Origin: Gemmatimonadales bacterium
Lineage (GTDB): Bacteria; Gemmatimonadota; Gemmatimonadetes; Gemmatimonadales; GWC2-71-9
Direction of reading: 5' to 3'
DNA length: 64,000 nucleotides
Assembly: GCA_019637315.1 (NCBI GenBank)
Contig: JAHBVU010000007.1
Span: 124,001 to 188,000, forward strand
A program made the position numbers and the translations under genes. Below, in pieces: positions 36,151 to 46,776 of the stretch. The first letter of the stretch is position 1, and each line of letters begins with the position of its first letter. The notes under the pieces are model-generated. The model worked only from the letters and a program-made list of their open reading frames with translations. It was not told the DNA's origin and made no database searches.

Positions 36151-36159
36151 ATTATACCA
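36151..36159 (-). promoter_or_regulatory. Extended -10 promoter for the N-ATPase operon
   Basis: On the minus strand TGG-TATAAT is a consensus extended -10 element. The TATAAT (36151-36156) overlaps the stop codon of the SnoaL-like gene. Transcription would begin near 36144, leaving an untranslated leader of about 117 bases before atpD that contains a G-G-T-C-G-G / C-C-G-A-C-C hairpin. No good -35 is visible, as is usual for extended -10 promoters. Confidence 0.55.
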
Positions 36160-36496
36160 GCGGCACGTAGAAATACGACTGGCGCCGCCAGATCGCGCCA
36201 TCCTTGAAGCGGTAGCAGTCGGCAAAGGCGATATCCACCGGCGTGCCGTCCGTCCTGGCGCCGACGAAACGACCCCAGGAAGCACCTGCATCGCCCTCGA
36301 TGACAAAGGCCTCGAAGCGATGCTCACCGCGGATGGCTCTGATCCGCCGGTAGAAATCGAGCACGGCCTCTCGGCCGTTCAGCAACGGAAACCCGGGGCG
36401 ATCGTACGTCATTTCCGGATGAAAGAACGGGGGCAGCGCGTCCCAGTCTGTCGCATCGATGGCGCGGAACATCGCTTCCAAGTCAGCTCGTGTCAT
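36152..36496 (-). CDS. SnoaL-like/NTF2-fold protein
   Basis: 114 residues with the NTF2-like cone fold pattern: M-T-R-A-D-L-E-A-M-F-R-A-I-D-A-T-D-W-D-A-L, F-H-P-E-M-T-Y-D-R-P-G, G-R-E-A-V-L-D-F-Y-R-R-I-R, and the final strands A-F-A-D-C-Y-R-F-K-D-G-A-I-W-R-R-Q-S-Y-F. Such proteins act as small isomerases, hydrolases or ligand binders. An ATG at 36502 in frame is possible; GGGGG lies upstream of both. It follows the TetR gene by 16 bases and may be co-transcribed and co-regulated. Confidence 0.8.
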   Translation of the reverse strand: MTRADLEAMFRAIDATDWDALPPFFHPEMTYDRPGFPLLNGREAVLDFYRRIRAIRGEHRFEAFVIEGDAGASWGRFVGARTDGTPVDIAFADCYRFKDGAIWRRQSYFYVPLV

Positions 36497-36512
36497 TATC
36501 ATCCCCCGAGGA

Positions 36513-37121
36513 TCAGGGCTTGGGCCGCAGAATACCGTCGAGCACACGGTCCGCGAACGCATCTGCGATTTCCGCCGGGCTCAGCGAGCCCGATGCGGAG
36601 TACCATTGAGGCACCCAGTTGACCGCGCCAAGAATGAACAGTCGGGTCAGCCGCACGTCGAGGCCAGATCTCAGCTGATCGGTTTCGAGCGCGCGACGGA
36701 TCAGACCGTCCCACAGCGCATCGTAGCGGTCACGCAGGCGCGTCATCCGCTCCCGGGCCTCACCCTCGAGCTGCCGGGTCTCGTAGAGCAGCACGTAGGT
36801 GCCGTGATCATTGCCAACCAGCCGCGCGATGTGGGCACGAAGCGCCTGGCGAATGGCTGCAATCGGATCGTCCGTCGTCGCCATAGCTTCACGAAACCCG
36901 GACTCCATGATGGCAATGCCGCGCTCCATCAGCGCAAGCAGCACAGCCTCCTTAGTCCGGAAGCGATAGTGAAGGCTGCCGGGCCAGACACTCGCCGCTT
37001 CCGCGATGTCGCGGATCGTGGTCGCGGAGTAGCCCTTGCGGCGGAACAGACGTCCCGCCGCATCGAGCATAGCTTCGACCGGATCAGATCCTATGCGGGG
37101 TGCCGGGGCGGGTTTGGTCAT
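36513..37121 (-). CDS. TetR-family transcriptional regulator
   Basis: 202 residues. The helix-turn-helix is A-G-R-L-F-R-R-K-G-Y-S-A-T-T-I-R-D-I-A-E-A-A-S-V-W-P-G-S-L-H-Y-R-F-R-T-K-E. The C-terminal part resembles the TetR_C region of regulators of fatty-acid or xenobiotic genes. ATG at 37121 gives the usual length. It heads a two-gene unit with the SnoaL-like gene. Confidence 0.87.
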   Translation of the reverse strand: MTKPAPAPRIGSDPVEAMLDAAGRLFRRKGYSATTIRDIAEAASVWPGSLHYRFRTKEAVLLALMERGIAIMESGFREAMATTDDPIAAIRQALRAHIARLVGNDHGTYVLLYETRQLEGEARERMTRLRDRYDALWDGLIRRALETDQLRSGLDVRLTRLFILGAVNWVPQWYSASGSLSPAEIADAFADRVLDGILRPKP

Positions 37122-37237
37122 TCGGCCAATCTCGAAAGATGGACGGAGCCTGTCAACGTTCTCCGCTACGGATTCCCCCGCGTCACGGCGTTCGGTCGCT
37201 GGCTCGGATACCACATCCGAGCCGCATCGACCGAGGG

Positions 37238-39037
37238 CTACTGCGCGCGACTGGGCGCTGCGATGGGAAGGTCCAGGCGACTCGGGAAACGGTCGCCGTG
37301 ATGCAGATTGACCCGCGCCGTTCTCGCAACTGATCCCGATTCGCGAGCCACGACGCCGCCCGAGTTGTAGTTCTTCTCGAAACGGATGGAATTGAGCGCA
37401 CCAACCACGAGACGAAGTCGACTTCCCTGCTTGATCCTTCTGGCAAAGAAGTCGAAGTCATCCAGCACGAACGGCGTGACCTCCCCGGGCGTCATCAGCC
37501 GCTCACGTTCGAGGCTTTCGCGATACCGGGCCCGCTGGAGCTGCCGGGTCAGGTAGATGGCCTTGCCATCCGAGGTCACCTCGTACAACGTCGCGTGAAA
37601 GTCCGTATCGGGAACATCCATCGAGAGCCAGATGGTCAGCTTGACGTAACCGGCCAGGTCCACCGCGTTTGTCAGGGGAGCCGTCTGATAGATGACGCCG
37701 GCACCGAACAGATCGAGCGAATCGGCAGAGCTCAGGTAGCCCCCGCTGCTGCGAAGCTCATGCGCCCCGGGACGCGTATCCAGAGGATCATAGGTCCACC
37801 AGTCGGGTGGCACCTGCGTTCCGGATCGCGTGCTGGTCAAAGCGCCCGCGGATGCAACCGTTGCCGGATTGCCACCCGGCGAGGCGAGAAAGTATTGCTG
37901 CCTCGAAGCAGTGACCGACTCGAGAGCGTCCGCGTAACGCCATTCCTCGGCCCCCATGAGGTAGTAGGCGACCCGGTTCTTGAGGAAAGCCGGCTTAGCC
38001 TTACCCTTGAGGACCCAGTCGTACCACTCCGTATGAACCGAACCGAGATCGAGAACACTGGCCGGCGCGAAGGAGAGCCCGCCGATATCAGCGCGCGGCC
38101 AAAACGTCGCAAAGTGATCCCAGGGGCCAATGATGAGGTAATGGTTGGCCTTCGCGCCCGCATTGCCGAACTCCATATGCCGCTTGTAGTGCCGCATGGC
38201 GGCGCGCTGTTCACTGTCGAAGTGACCGCTGACCGTCAGGATGGGAATGTCGATCTTCGGGTAGTCAGCCTGACTGACGGCCGTCTGCTCGACGAAGTCG
38301 CCGTGCATCGGATGCCTGATCCACTCCTGCAAGTCGGTGGTCTGATTCCCAGCGACACTGTCGAGCACGGCAAACGGCAGGTGATTCGAGTACCAAGTCC
38401 AGAGGACCTGCCTCCAATAGTCCTCATCGCCATTGAGCTGCGGGTTGAGTGACCGTCCACTGACACCGGTCAGCCAACGAATGGCATAGGTCGAGAAGAT
38501 GTTATATGGATTGAGCGACGTGTAGGAAAAGTACCCAGCGGCGGTCGGCACGATCGTCGCCAGGTGAGGAGGGAACTCCTTCAGCGTCGTCCACTGAGTA
38601 AATCCCAGATACGAGAGGCCGGCCATGGCGACCTTCCCGTTCGACCAGGGCTGACGGGCAAGCCACTCCGTGATGTCGTAACCGACCGGGCCGTCCTGCA
38701 GAAAGGGCTTCCAATTGCCCCCGGTGTGGCCTCGACCGCGTGTGTCGGCGGTCACGAAGACGTAGCCACGCTGCGCGAAGTACTTGGCCGTGAGATGATA
38801 GGCATCGGCCATGTAGGGCGTCAACGCGAAGACGACAGGGAGCGGCTCGCGCTGATGTGCCGGCCGATAGACGCTCACCACGGCCTCGACACCGTCCCGG
38901 AGCGGTACCCGGAGGCCCCACTCGACCCGAATCTCCTTCGGATCGGGCGGAGCGGGCCAGGTGTTACGCTGGGCCCCAAGCGCATCCGCCCCTCCGGTGA
39001 GCGAGACTACAACTGCCGCAACAAGGAACCGGAGCAT
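37238..39037 (-). CDS. CocE/NonD-type X-Pro dipeptidyl-peptidase-like hydrolase
   Basis: 599 residues with a signal peptide (to about residue 24, A-L-G-A-Q). The alpha/beta-hydrolase core has T-A-D-T-R-G-R-G-H-T-G-G, the nucleophile elbow G-L-S-Y-L-G, then H-F-D-S-E-Q (Asp) and G-P-W-D-H-F (His). A C-terminal jelly-roll domain follows (D-T-D-F-H-A-T-L-Y-E-V). The family removes X-Pro dipeptides or hydrolyses esters; a periplasmic role is likely. The ATG at 39037 gives a clean signal; upstream codons read through non-coding DNA. Confidence 0.88.
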   Translation of the reverse strand: MLRFLVAAVVVSLTGGADALGAQRNTWPAPPDPKEIRVEWGLRVPLRDGVEAVVSVYRPAHQREPLPVVFALTPYMADAYHLTAKYFAQRGYVFVTADTRGRGHTGGNWKPFLQDGPVGYDITEWLARQPWSNGKVAMAGLSYLGFTQWTTLKEFPPHLATIVPTAAGYFSYTSLNPYNIFSTYAIRWLTGVSGRSLNPQLNGDEDYWRQVLWTWYSNHLPFAVLDSVAGNQTTDLQEWIRHPMHGDFVEQTAVSQADYPKIDIPILTVSGHFDSEQRAAMRHYKRHMEFGNAGAKANHYLIIGPWDHFATFWPRADIGGLSFAPASVLDLGSVHTEWYDWVLKGKAKPAFLKNRVAYYLMGAEEWRYADALESVTASRQQYFLASPGGNPATVASAGALTSTRSGTQVPPDWWTYDPLDTRPGAHELRSSGGYLSSADSLDLFGAGVIYQTAPLTNAVDLAGYVKLTIWLSMDVPDTDFHATLYEVTSDGKAIYLTRQLQRARYRESLERERLMTPGEVTPFVLDDFDFFARRIKQGSRLRLVVGALNSIRFEKNYNSGGVVARESGSVARTARVNLHHGDRFPSRLDLPIAAPSRAQ

Positions 39038-39338
39038 TGCCCTATTCCACCAAGCAGAGATCGTTGTCGGTTGAGGACTGGCGACATGACTTGCGCGCAA
39101 ACAACTGGCCTGCGGCGTCGCAGACCGGCGCAGCCGGGTCGGAAGCACCTTCGGAACTACTTTCAAGGTGGTCGCTCGACCAATCTCAGAAGCGGTCATC
39201 AATCTGTCAATGGAAGTTACGCGATCGAACGGCTATGTCCCGAAGCACCCGCGCGGCGTCGCCCACAGCGAAAGGGGGTCCCTCTATTGACAGGGTAACG
39301 TCACGTTAGATTGATGGACCAGAGGAGAATCCCTTCCC
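39038..39338. other. Divergent intergenic region between the CocE gene and korAB
   Basis: This 301-base gap separates the divergent CocE-type gene and korAB. I see no gene, RNA structure or terminator in it. The only supportable element is a TTGACA at 39287-39292, facing korA. Confidence 0.6.
39287..39315 (+). promoter_or_regulatory. Candidate korAB promoter
   Basis: A consensus TTGACA (39287-39292) is followed after 17 bases by ATTGAT (39310-39315), a weak -10. The start site would lie about 17 bases before the korA ATG, leaving room for its GAGGAG ribosome site. Confidence 0.35.
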
Positions 39339-41197
<1,859 letters not shown>

Positions 41198-41201
<4 letters not shown>

Positions 41202-42202
41202 CCACGACGCCACTGACGGTCAAGGACTATGCCTCGAACCAGGAAGTGCGCTGGTGCCCGGGCTGCGGTGACTATGCCATTCTCAAAGCGGTCACCAAGA
41301 CGCTGGCAGACCTGCAGCTCCCGCGGGAACAGACGGTCTTCGTCTCGGGCATTGGCTGCGCATCGCGCTTCCCCTACTACGTGTCCACTTACGGGTTCCA
41401 TACCATCCATGGGCGCGCACCGGCCATCGCCACGGGCATCAAGCTCGCCAATCCCTCGCTCGACATCTGGGTCGTGATGGGCGACGGCGACAGCCTGTCG
41501 ATCGGCGGCAATCACACCATGCACGTGCTGCGTCGCAACGTCGATCTCACGCTGCTGCTCTTCAACAATGAGATATACGGCCTCACCAAAGGCCAGGCGT
41601 CGCCAACCTCCCGGCGCGGAACCCGTTCACCGTCGACGCCGCGCGGTTCGATCGACACGCCAATTGCCCCGGGCGCGTTTGCTCTGGGCGCGGGAGCACG
41701 TTTCTTCGCACGCGGGGTGGACGTCCAGCAAGCTCAACTGGTCGACGTGATGACCCGGGCGCATGCGCACCGCGGCGCCGCGCTGGTCGAGATCTTTCAG
41801 AACTGCGTCGTCTTCAATGATGGCGTCTTCGATGAGTTCACCGCCCGCCCCGTGGTCGACGACAATCAGCTCTACGTGAAGCACGGGCAGCCACTCCGTT
41901 TCGGGAAGGGTGGCGTGCGCGGCCTTCGGGTCCGACCGGGCACGCTATTGCTCGAAGTCGTAACGCCAGGCGAGGACGGCGTTACCGATGACGACATCCT
42001 GGTGCACGACGAGAAGGATCTGACGCTGGCCGGGATGCTGGTCCAGCTCAAGCCGCCGATCTTCCCGGTTGCCGTCGGCGTGATCTACGACCACCCGGCG
42101 CGCACCTACGAAGCGGACCTGATGGCCGAAGTCGAGAGCGAACTCGCTCGCGGTCAGGACTTCGCCGCGCTCCTGGCCAGCGGCCAGACCTGGGAACGCT
42201 GA
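41198..42202 (+). CDS. korB: 2-oxoglutarate (2-oxoacid):ferredoxin oxidoreductase, beta subunit
   Basis: 334 residues. W-C-P-G-C-G-D-Y carries Cys20 and Cys23, G-I-G-C-A-S-R carries Cys54, and a later F-Q-N-C-V-V supplies the fourth ligand of the [4Fe-4S] cluster. G-D-G-D-S-L-S-I-G-G-N-H and F-N-N-E-I-Y-G-L-T-K-G bind thiamine diphosphate and Mg2+. No separate delta ferredoxin subunit is present, so a soluble ferredoxin is the likely acceptor; a ferredoxin-NADP reductase gene lies at 55521. Confidence 0.93.
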
Positions 42203-42390
42203 CGCAGCGCGCGACCCTCTGCCCATCCGCGACGCTCAGGCCTACATTGCGACTACCTGACGAGGGGCCCGGCGTTGTACCCATGCCAACCGGCTGACGG
42301 TCAACGCCTGCTGCACGCCGTAACCGCCCCGCCCGAACCCGATGCGTGCCGCCTGGAACAGACGGCGCGTATCCGATCGATGAGCCAACC

Positions 42391-43587
42391 ATGAAGATTC
42401 GTACCGCAACCCTGGCACTCGCCCTTCTGCCCGCCCTCCTTACTGCCCAGCGCCCGGGGGGCGCAGCACAATCGACCCAGATCAAGCCGGGCGAGTCCTG
42501 TCCACCGGGTATGACGGAAATCCGGCCGCGCAACTGCCAGGCGCCGACGCTCGAACCGCCCAGCATTCTGGACTACCGGCCACGCTCCACCCTGATTGCT
42601 CCGGAGCATCCGATTCCGCGGGCCAAGTATCCGGTCATCGACTACCACGGCCACCCGGGCGCACTGCTCAATTCCGCCGAGGGGCTCGAGCAGCTCCGGG
42701 CCGCCATGGACGGCCTCAACATTCGAGTCATGGTATCCGCGAGCAACGCATCGGGAGAAGCGCTTGCTCGGCAAGTTGCGCTCGTCAAGGCAAGCCCAGC
42801 CATGGCCGACCGGGTCCGCATCCTGGCCGGGATCGACTTCCGCAACGTGGGACCCGGATGGGCCGAACGTGCCGTCAAGCAGCTGGAGGCGGATGTCGCA
42901 GCCGGTGCCGTCGGTATCGGCGAGATCAGCAAGTCGTTGGGGCTGTCGATCCGGAAGGCCGACGGCAGTCGATTGCAGATCGACGACCCCGACCTCGATC
43001 CGGTCTGGGCGGCCGCGGCGCGGCTCCGGTTGCCGGTCTTCATCCACACCGCCGATCCATCGGAGTTCTGGCAGCCGCTCGACTACAACAACGAGCGGTG
43101 GCTCGAGCTGGCCCTCTTTCCCAACCGGCGCTACCCGGCCGATCAGTTTCCGAGCTTCGAGCAATTGGCCGCGGAACGCGACAATCTGATTCGGCGGAAC
43201 CCCAAAACCACCTTTGTCGTCGCACATCTCGGCTGGCACGCCGCGGACCTGGGCCGCCTTGCCAAGCTGATGGACAGCTTTCCCAACATGTATACGGAAG
43301 TCGGCGCCGTGCTGTATGACATCGGACGCCAGCCGCGCGCCGCCCACGATTTCTTTGTGCGGTTCCAGGACCGGATCCTGTTCGGCAAGGATTCGTTCCA
43401 GCCGGAGGAGTACCCCTACTTCTGGCGCGTCTTCGAAACGCGAGACGACTACTTCAGTTACTACCGCGACTATCACGCAACCTGGAAGCTCTACGGCATC
43501 GACCTCCCCGACGAGGTCTTGAAAAAGGTCTACTACGCCAACGCCTTGCGCATTACCGCCGGGCTGCCGCAGCGCGGCTGGCCCTGA
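42391..43587 (+). CDS. Secreted amidohydrolase (amidohydrolase_2 type)
   Basis: 398 residues with a signal peptide (L-P-A-L-L-T-A-Q, to about residue 20). The metal-dependent TIM-barrel pattern shows Y-H-G-H-P (first His pair), G-E-I-S-K, V-F-I-H-T-A-D-P, V-V-A-H-L-G-W-H and L-F-G-K-D-S, the final Asp. Decarboxylases and lactone hydrolases of this family are known; the substrate here is unclear. It is followed after 5 bases by a YjbQ gene. The 188-base gap before it shows no clear promoter. Confidence 0.8.
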   Translation: MKIRTATLALALLPALLTAQRPGGAAQSTQIKPGESCPPGMTEIRPRNCQAPTLEPPSILDYRPRSTLIAPEHPIPRAKYPVIDYHGHPGALLNSAEGLEQLRAAMDGLNIRVMVSASNASGEALARQVALVKASPAMADRVRILAGIDFRNVGPGWAERAVKQLEADVAAGAVGIGEISKSLGLSIRKADGSRLQIDDPDLDPVWAAAARLRLPVFIHTADPSEFWQPLDYNNERWLELALFPNRRYPADQFPSFEQLAAERDNLIRRNPKTTFVVAHLGWHAADLGRLAKLMDSFPNMYTEVGAVLYDIGRQPRAAHDFFVRFQDRILFGKDSFQPEEYPYFWRVFETRDDYFSYYRDYHATWKLYGIDLPDEVLKKVYYANALRITAGLPQRGWP

Positions 43588-43592
43588 CCGCG

Positions 43593-44015
43593 ATGGCAAG
43601 CCATACGCATTACCTCTGGTTCACGACCAGGAAGCGCCAGGAGATCATTGATATCACGGGTGAAGTCGAGACGCAGTTGCGGGCCAGCGGCATTCAGGAG
43701 GGGTATGCGCTGGTCTCTGCCATGCACATCAGCGCGTCGGTCTTCGTCAACGATCACGAGTCAGGCTTGTGGCACGACATCCTGCACTGGCTCGAACATA
43801 CCGTGGCGCCCTGGGATCCCGACCGCTATCGCCACAACGAAACCGGCGAAGACAACGCTGCGGCGCACCTGCGCAGCCTGACCATCGGGCACGAGGTCAT
43901 CGTGCCGGTCACGGAGGGCAAACTCGACCTGGGCCCCTGGCAGCGAGTGTTCTACGGCGAGTGGGACGGCCAGCGACGGAAGCGGGTCATCATCAAGATC
44001 CTGGGGGAGCGATAG
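43593..44015 (+). CDS. YjbQ/UPF0047 family protein
   Basis: 140 residues. The family pattern is complete: M-H-I-S-A-S-V-F-V-N-D-H-E-S-G-L, D-N-A-A-A-H-L-R-S-L-T-I-G-H-E-V-I-V-P-V, then L-D-L-G-P-W-Q-R-V-F-Y-G-E-W-D-G-Q-R-R-K-R-V. YjbQ proteins have weak thiamine-phosphate synthase activity in vitro; the true role is uncertain. Closely follows the amidohydrolase, so probably the same transcript. Confidence 0.9.
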   Translation: MASHTHYLWFTTRKRQEIIDITGEVETQLRASGIQEGYALVSAMHISASVFVNDHESGLWHDILHWLEHTVAPWDPDRYRHNETGEDNAAAHLRSLTIGHEVIVPVTEGKLDLGPWQRVFYGEWDGQRRKRVIIKILGER

Positions 44016-44095
44016 CCGCACACTCCCGACATGCGAAGCAACTAGGTCGAGCAGCCCGGATCGGCAGCTGTCTCGAGACCGAACGGCCCCGTAGT

Positions 44096-44830
44096 TCATG
44101 CCGGCATGCGGTACGAACGCCGCACCGCAAGCAGCTTCGGGTCTCGAAACAGGAACACGAGGACCATCCCCGCGACGAACCCGCCCGCATGCGCCCAGAA
44201 GGCAACCCCGCCCCCCTCGCGCGCCAGCGCCGGGATTCCCCCGACCAGCTGGAGCAGAAACCAATAACCCAGCATAAAGACCGCAGGGACCGCCACCCGG
44301 GTAATGAAGATGCCCAGGAATACCAGCATATGAACCCGGACCCGCGGGTAGAGAACGATATACGCTCCCATGACCCCGCTGATCGCCCCTGAGGCGCCAA
44401 CCATGGGAATCACGCTTCCCGGATTGACCCCGATCTGCGCCGCCGCTGCCGCCGCCCCGGTTGCCAGGTAGAACAGCAGGAACCGGGCACGTCCCATCGA
44501 GTCTTCGACATTGTTGCCGAATACCCAGAGGAACCACATGTTGCCGAGCAGGTGAAACCAGCCGCCGTGCAGGAACATCGAAGAGAGCACCGTTATCCAG
44601 CCGACGCCGTCGGTCTCGCAGCTCCATGCGCCCATCGGAATGGGTACTCCCGCGGGCACCCGCCCGAGCACCTCACCGGGAATCAGACCCAGTTCGCAGA
44701 CCGAGGCAGACAAGGCCGGCTCACTGCCCAAGCCCTGCAGCAGGAACCACGAGGCGAGGTTGAGCCCGATCAGCAGATAGGTGACCACCGGGGTCCGCAG
44801 CGTCGGGTTCTCGTCCTTATATGGGAACAT
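44096..44830 (-). CDS. Rhomboid-family intramembrane serine protease
   Basis: 244 residues, six or so membrane helices. F-L-H-G-G-W-F-H-L-L-G-N-M-W-F-L-W-V-F-G is the rhomboid L1/helix 2 region, G-A-S-G-A-I-S-G holds the catalytic Ser147, and W-A-H-A-G-G-F-V-A-G holds His214. It cleaves transmembrane substrates; the target is unknown. It is divergent from the proline dehydrogenase gene. Confidence 0.92.
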   Translation of the reverse strand: MFPYKDENPTLRTPVVTYLLIGLNLASWFLLQGLGSEPALSASVCELGLIPGEVLGRVPAGVPIPMGAWSCETDGVGWITVLSSMFLHGGWFHLLGNMWFLWVFGNNVEDSMGRARFLLFYLATGAAAAAAQIGVNPGSVIPMVGASGAISGVMGAYIVLYPRVRVHMLVFLGIFITRVAVPAVFMLGYWFLLQLVGGIPALAREGGGVAFWAHAGGFVAGMVLVFLFRDPKLLAVRRSYRMPA

Positions 44831-44923
44831 TCACGGAATCTACGAGGTTCCGGACCCGGCCGCGATCAGCATTGGTGCGGCACCGTTTAGATTTCGCCTC
44901 GGATTCGCATTCCGTTCCCCGAT

Positions 44924-45868
44924 ATGCCGACCCGAGGCGCCATGTCGATCGCCCGTTCGTTGTTGCTCAAAGCCGCCGACAGTCCCTGGCTGGCTGCCCA
45001 AATGTCCAAACGGCGGTTCTCGCAGCGCGCCATCCGGAAGTTCATGCCCGGCGAAACGATGGAGGATGCGCTCCAGGCGGCGGCCGTGCTCGCCACGCAG
45101 GGCCAGGGCTCGCTCCTGACGCAACTCGGCGAGGCCATGACGAGTCTCGACGCGGCAGCCGCCGTGCGGGACCACTATCTCCAGCTCTTCGATGAGATCG
45201 CCAAGCGAGGGATCCCGGCGTGGGTCTCGATCAAGCCAACTCAGCTCGGAATCGACCAGTCCCTGGCAACCTGCCGGGATCACTTACTGCAGCTCGGCGA
45301 GGCGGCGGCGGCCAGCCGCTCCTCGCTCTGGATCGACATGGAAGATCACAGCTACGTCGATCGCACCATCGAACTCTATGCCGAGGTACGGCAGCATCAC
45401 GAGCGGACCGGCTTGGCCATCCAGGCATACCTGTATCGGACGCCCAAGGACATCGAGGCCCTGTTGCCGCTCAAGCCGTGGATTCGACTCGTGAAGGGCG
45501 CCTACCGGGAACCCGCCACGGTGGCCTTTCCCGCCAAGCGAGACGTCGATGCTGCCTACTATGACCTGGCCGTCCGGCTGCTCGAGGCCGCGCGCGCCCA
45601 GGGGGCACTCGCCGTGTTCGGAACTCATGACGTTCCGCTGGTCGAACGCCTGCGCGCCAAGGCCAAGCAGCTGGGCGTCAGCCGGGCCGACTATGAGATC
45701 CACATGCTCTATGGCATCAAGGTCTCCGATCAGGCTCGCCTGACCCGCGAAGGCGAAACGATCAAGACCCTGGTGAGTTACGGACACGCCTGGTTCAAGT
45801 GGTACATGCGGCGGCTGGCCGAGCGACCGGCCAACGTCTGGTTCGCCCTCAAGAGTATCATCGCGTGA
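44924..45868 (+). CDS. Proline dehydrogenase
   Basis: 314 residues, monofunctional PRODH. Barrel signatures: S-I-K-P-T-Q-L-G, W-I-D-M-E-D-H-S-Y, I-Q-A-Y-L-Y-R-T, R-L-V-K-G-A-Y-R-E-P, A-V-F-G-T-H-D and I-H-M-L-Y-G-I-K. It oxidises proline to pyrroline-5-carboxylate with FAD and passes electrons to the respiratory chain. The P5C dehydrogenase partner is not in this window. ATG at 44942 is an alternative start. It overlaps the DinB-like gene (GTGA). Confidence 0.93.
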   Translation: MPTRGAMSIARSLLLKAADSPWLAAQMSKRRFSQRAIRKFMPGETMEDALQAAAVLATQGQGSLLTQLGEAMTSLDAAAAVRDHYLQLFDEIAKRGIPAWVSIKPTQLGIDQSLATCRDHLLQLGEAAAASRSSLWIDMEDHSYVDRTIELYAEVRQHHERTGLAIQAYLYRTPKDIEALLPLKPWIRLVKGAYREPATVAFPAKRDVDAAYYDLAVRLLEAARAQGALAVFGTHDVPLVERLRAKAKQLGVSRADYEIHMLYGIKVSDQARLTREGETIKTLVSYGHAWFKWYMRRLAERPANVWFALKSIIA

Positions 45869-46386
45869 CGGCTCCCGAGCCCTGGCTGAGAGGGCCGATT
45901 CCCGGGGTCCCCGCACTGCTGCAGCCGGCGGCTCACGCCTTCGTCATGGCTCGTGAGGACGTGGACAAGGCAACCTTTGGACTAGACCAATCTTGTACCT
46001 GGCTTACCCCTGGCGGCTCGCCGTCGATCGGCTTCCATATCGCCCACCTGTCGGGCAGCACCGATCGGCTGCTCACCTACGCGCGGGGTGAAGGATTGTC
46101 CGACACCCAGCGAGGTGCGCTCCTGGCCGAGTCGACGCTGGCCACGTCCCAACCCAGCCTCGACTTGCTCCGCAGCGCCTGGCATGCAACTGTCGAGGCG
46201 GCGCTCCGCCAGCTGGCAAGCACCGACCCCGGATCCCTGCTGGACCCGCGTGAGGTGGGTCGAGCCAAACTGCCCTCGAACGTGATCGGTCTGCTCTTCC
46301 ACGCTGCGGAGCACGCATCCCGGCACGTCGGGCAGATCATCACCCTGGCACGAGTCGTTCGGACAACGACAACGCCGCCTGCCTGA
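45865..46386 (+). CDS. DinB-like protein
   Basis: 173 residues in a four-helix pattern with three conserved-type histidines: S-I-G-F-H-I-A-H-L, then L-L-F-H-A-A-E-H-A-S-R-H-V-G-Q-I. These match the metal-binding residues of the DinB/YfiT fold. Such proteins include thiol transferases and hydrolases; no specific role can be given. GTG start overlaps the proline dehydrogenase stop. Confidence 0.8.
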   Translation: MTAPEPWLRGPIPGVPALLQPAAHAFVMAREDVDKATFGLDQSCTWLTPGGSPSIGFHIAHLSGSTDRLLTYARGEGLSDTQRGALLAESTLATSQPSLDLLRSAWHATVEAALRQLASTDPGSLLDPREVGRAKLPSNVIGLLFHAAEHASRHVGQIITLARVVRTTTTPPA

Positions 46387-46776
46387 GGGGCGCTACGCTA
46401 GCAGCGAACGATGGACCCTTGCGCTGTGTCAGCCAAGGTCCTACGTTTGCTCCCCATGCCGATCATCGGAAGCGGAACGCGTACTCTCACTCTGCAGAAA
46501 TCGCAGGGAATGATGCGTTGTTGTCCCATGCCCGCGCCACCTAACTGACGGCTAGCACACCATACACAGCTTCACCGCTGTCGATATGCCCGCGAGCCGT
46601 CATGGCGCGGGCCTTTTTTGTGTTCATCTTGCATAGCAGGTCACCGAGAAGAAAGGATCCAATTGGAAAGCGATGGTTCGACATTCACTCCCACTGAGTA
46701 CCACACCGCTAGCTCCGTCTTGTGCAGAGCTAGGTGGGCTACTCGTCATCATATCGTCACCAACGGACATTCAGGT
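46387..46776. other. Long leader/intergenic region before the SusC gene
   Basis: A 390-base stretch with no supportable gene. Its one clear element is an intrinsic terminator at 46588-46619. No clear -35/-10 pair, riboswitch or tRNA was seen. The base composition is less GC-rich than the flanking genes, fitting a regulatory region. Confidence 0.6.
46588..46619 (+). terminator. Intrinsic terminator in the SusC leader region
   Basis: A GCCCGCG / CGCGGGC stem (46588-46594 with 46606-46612) with an 11-base loop is followed by six T (46614-46619). It lies 201 bases after the DinB-like stop and 157 bases before the SusC ATG. It ends either the upstream transcript, an unannotated small RNA, or a SusC attenuation leader. 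Confidence 0.8.
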
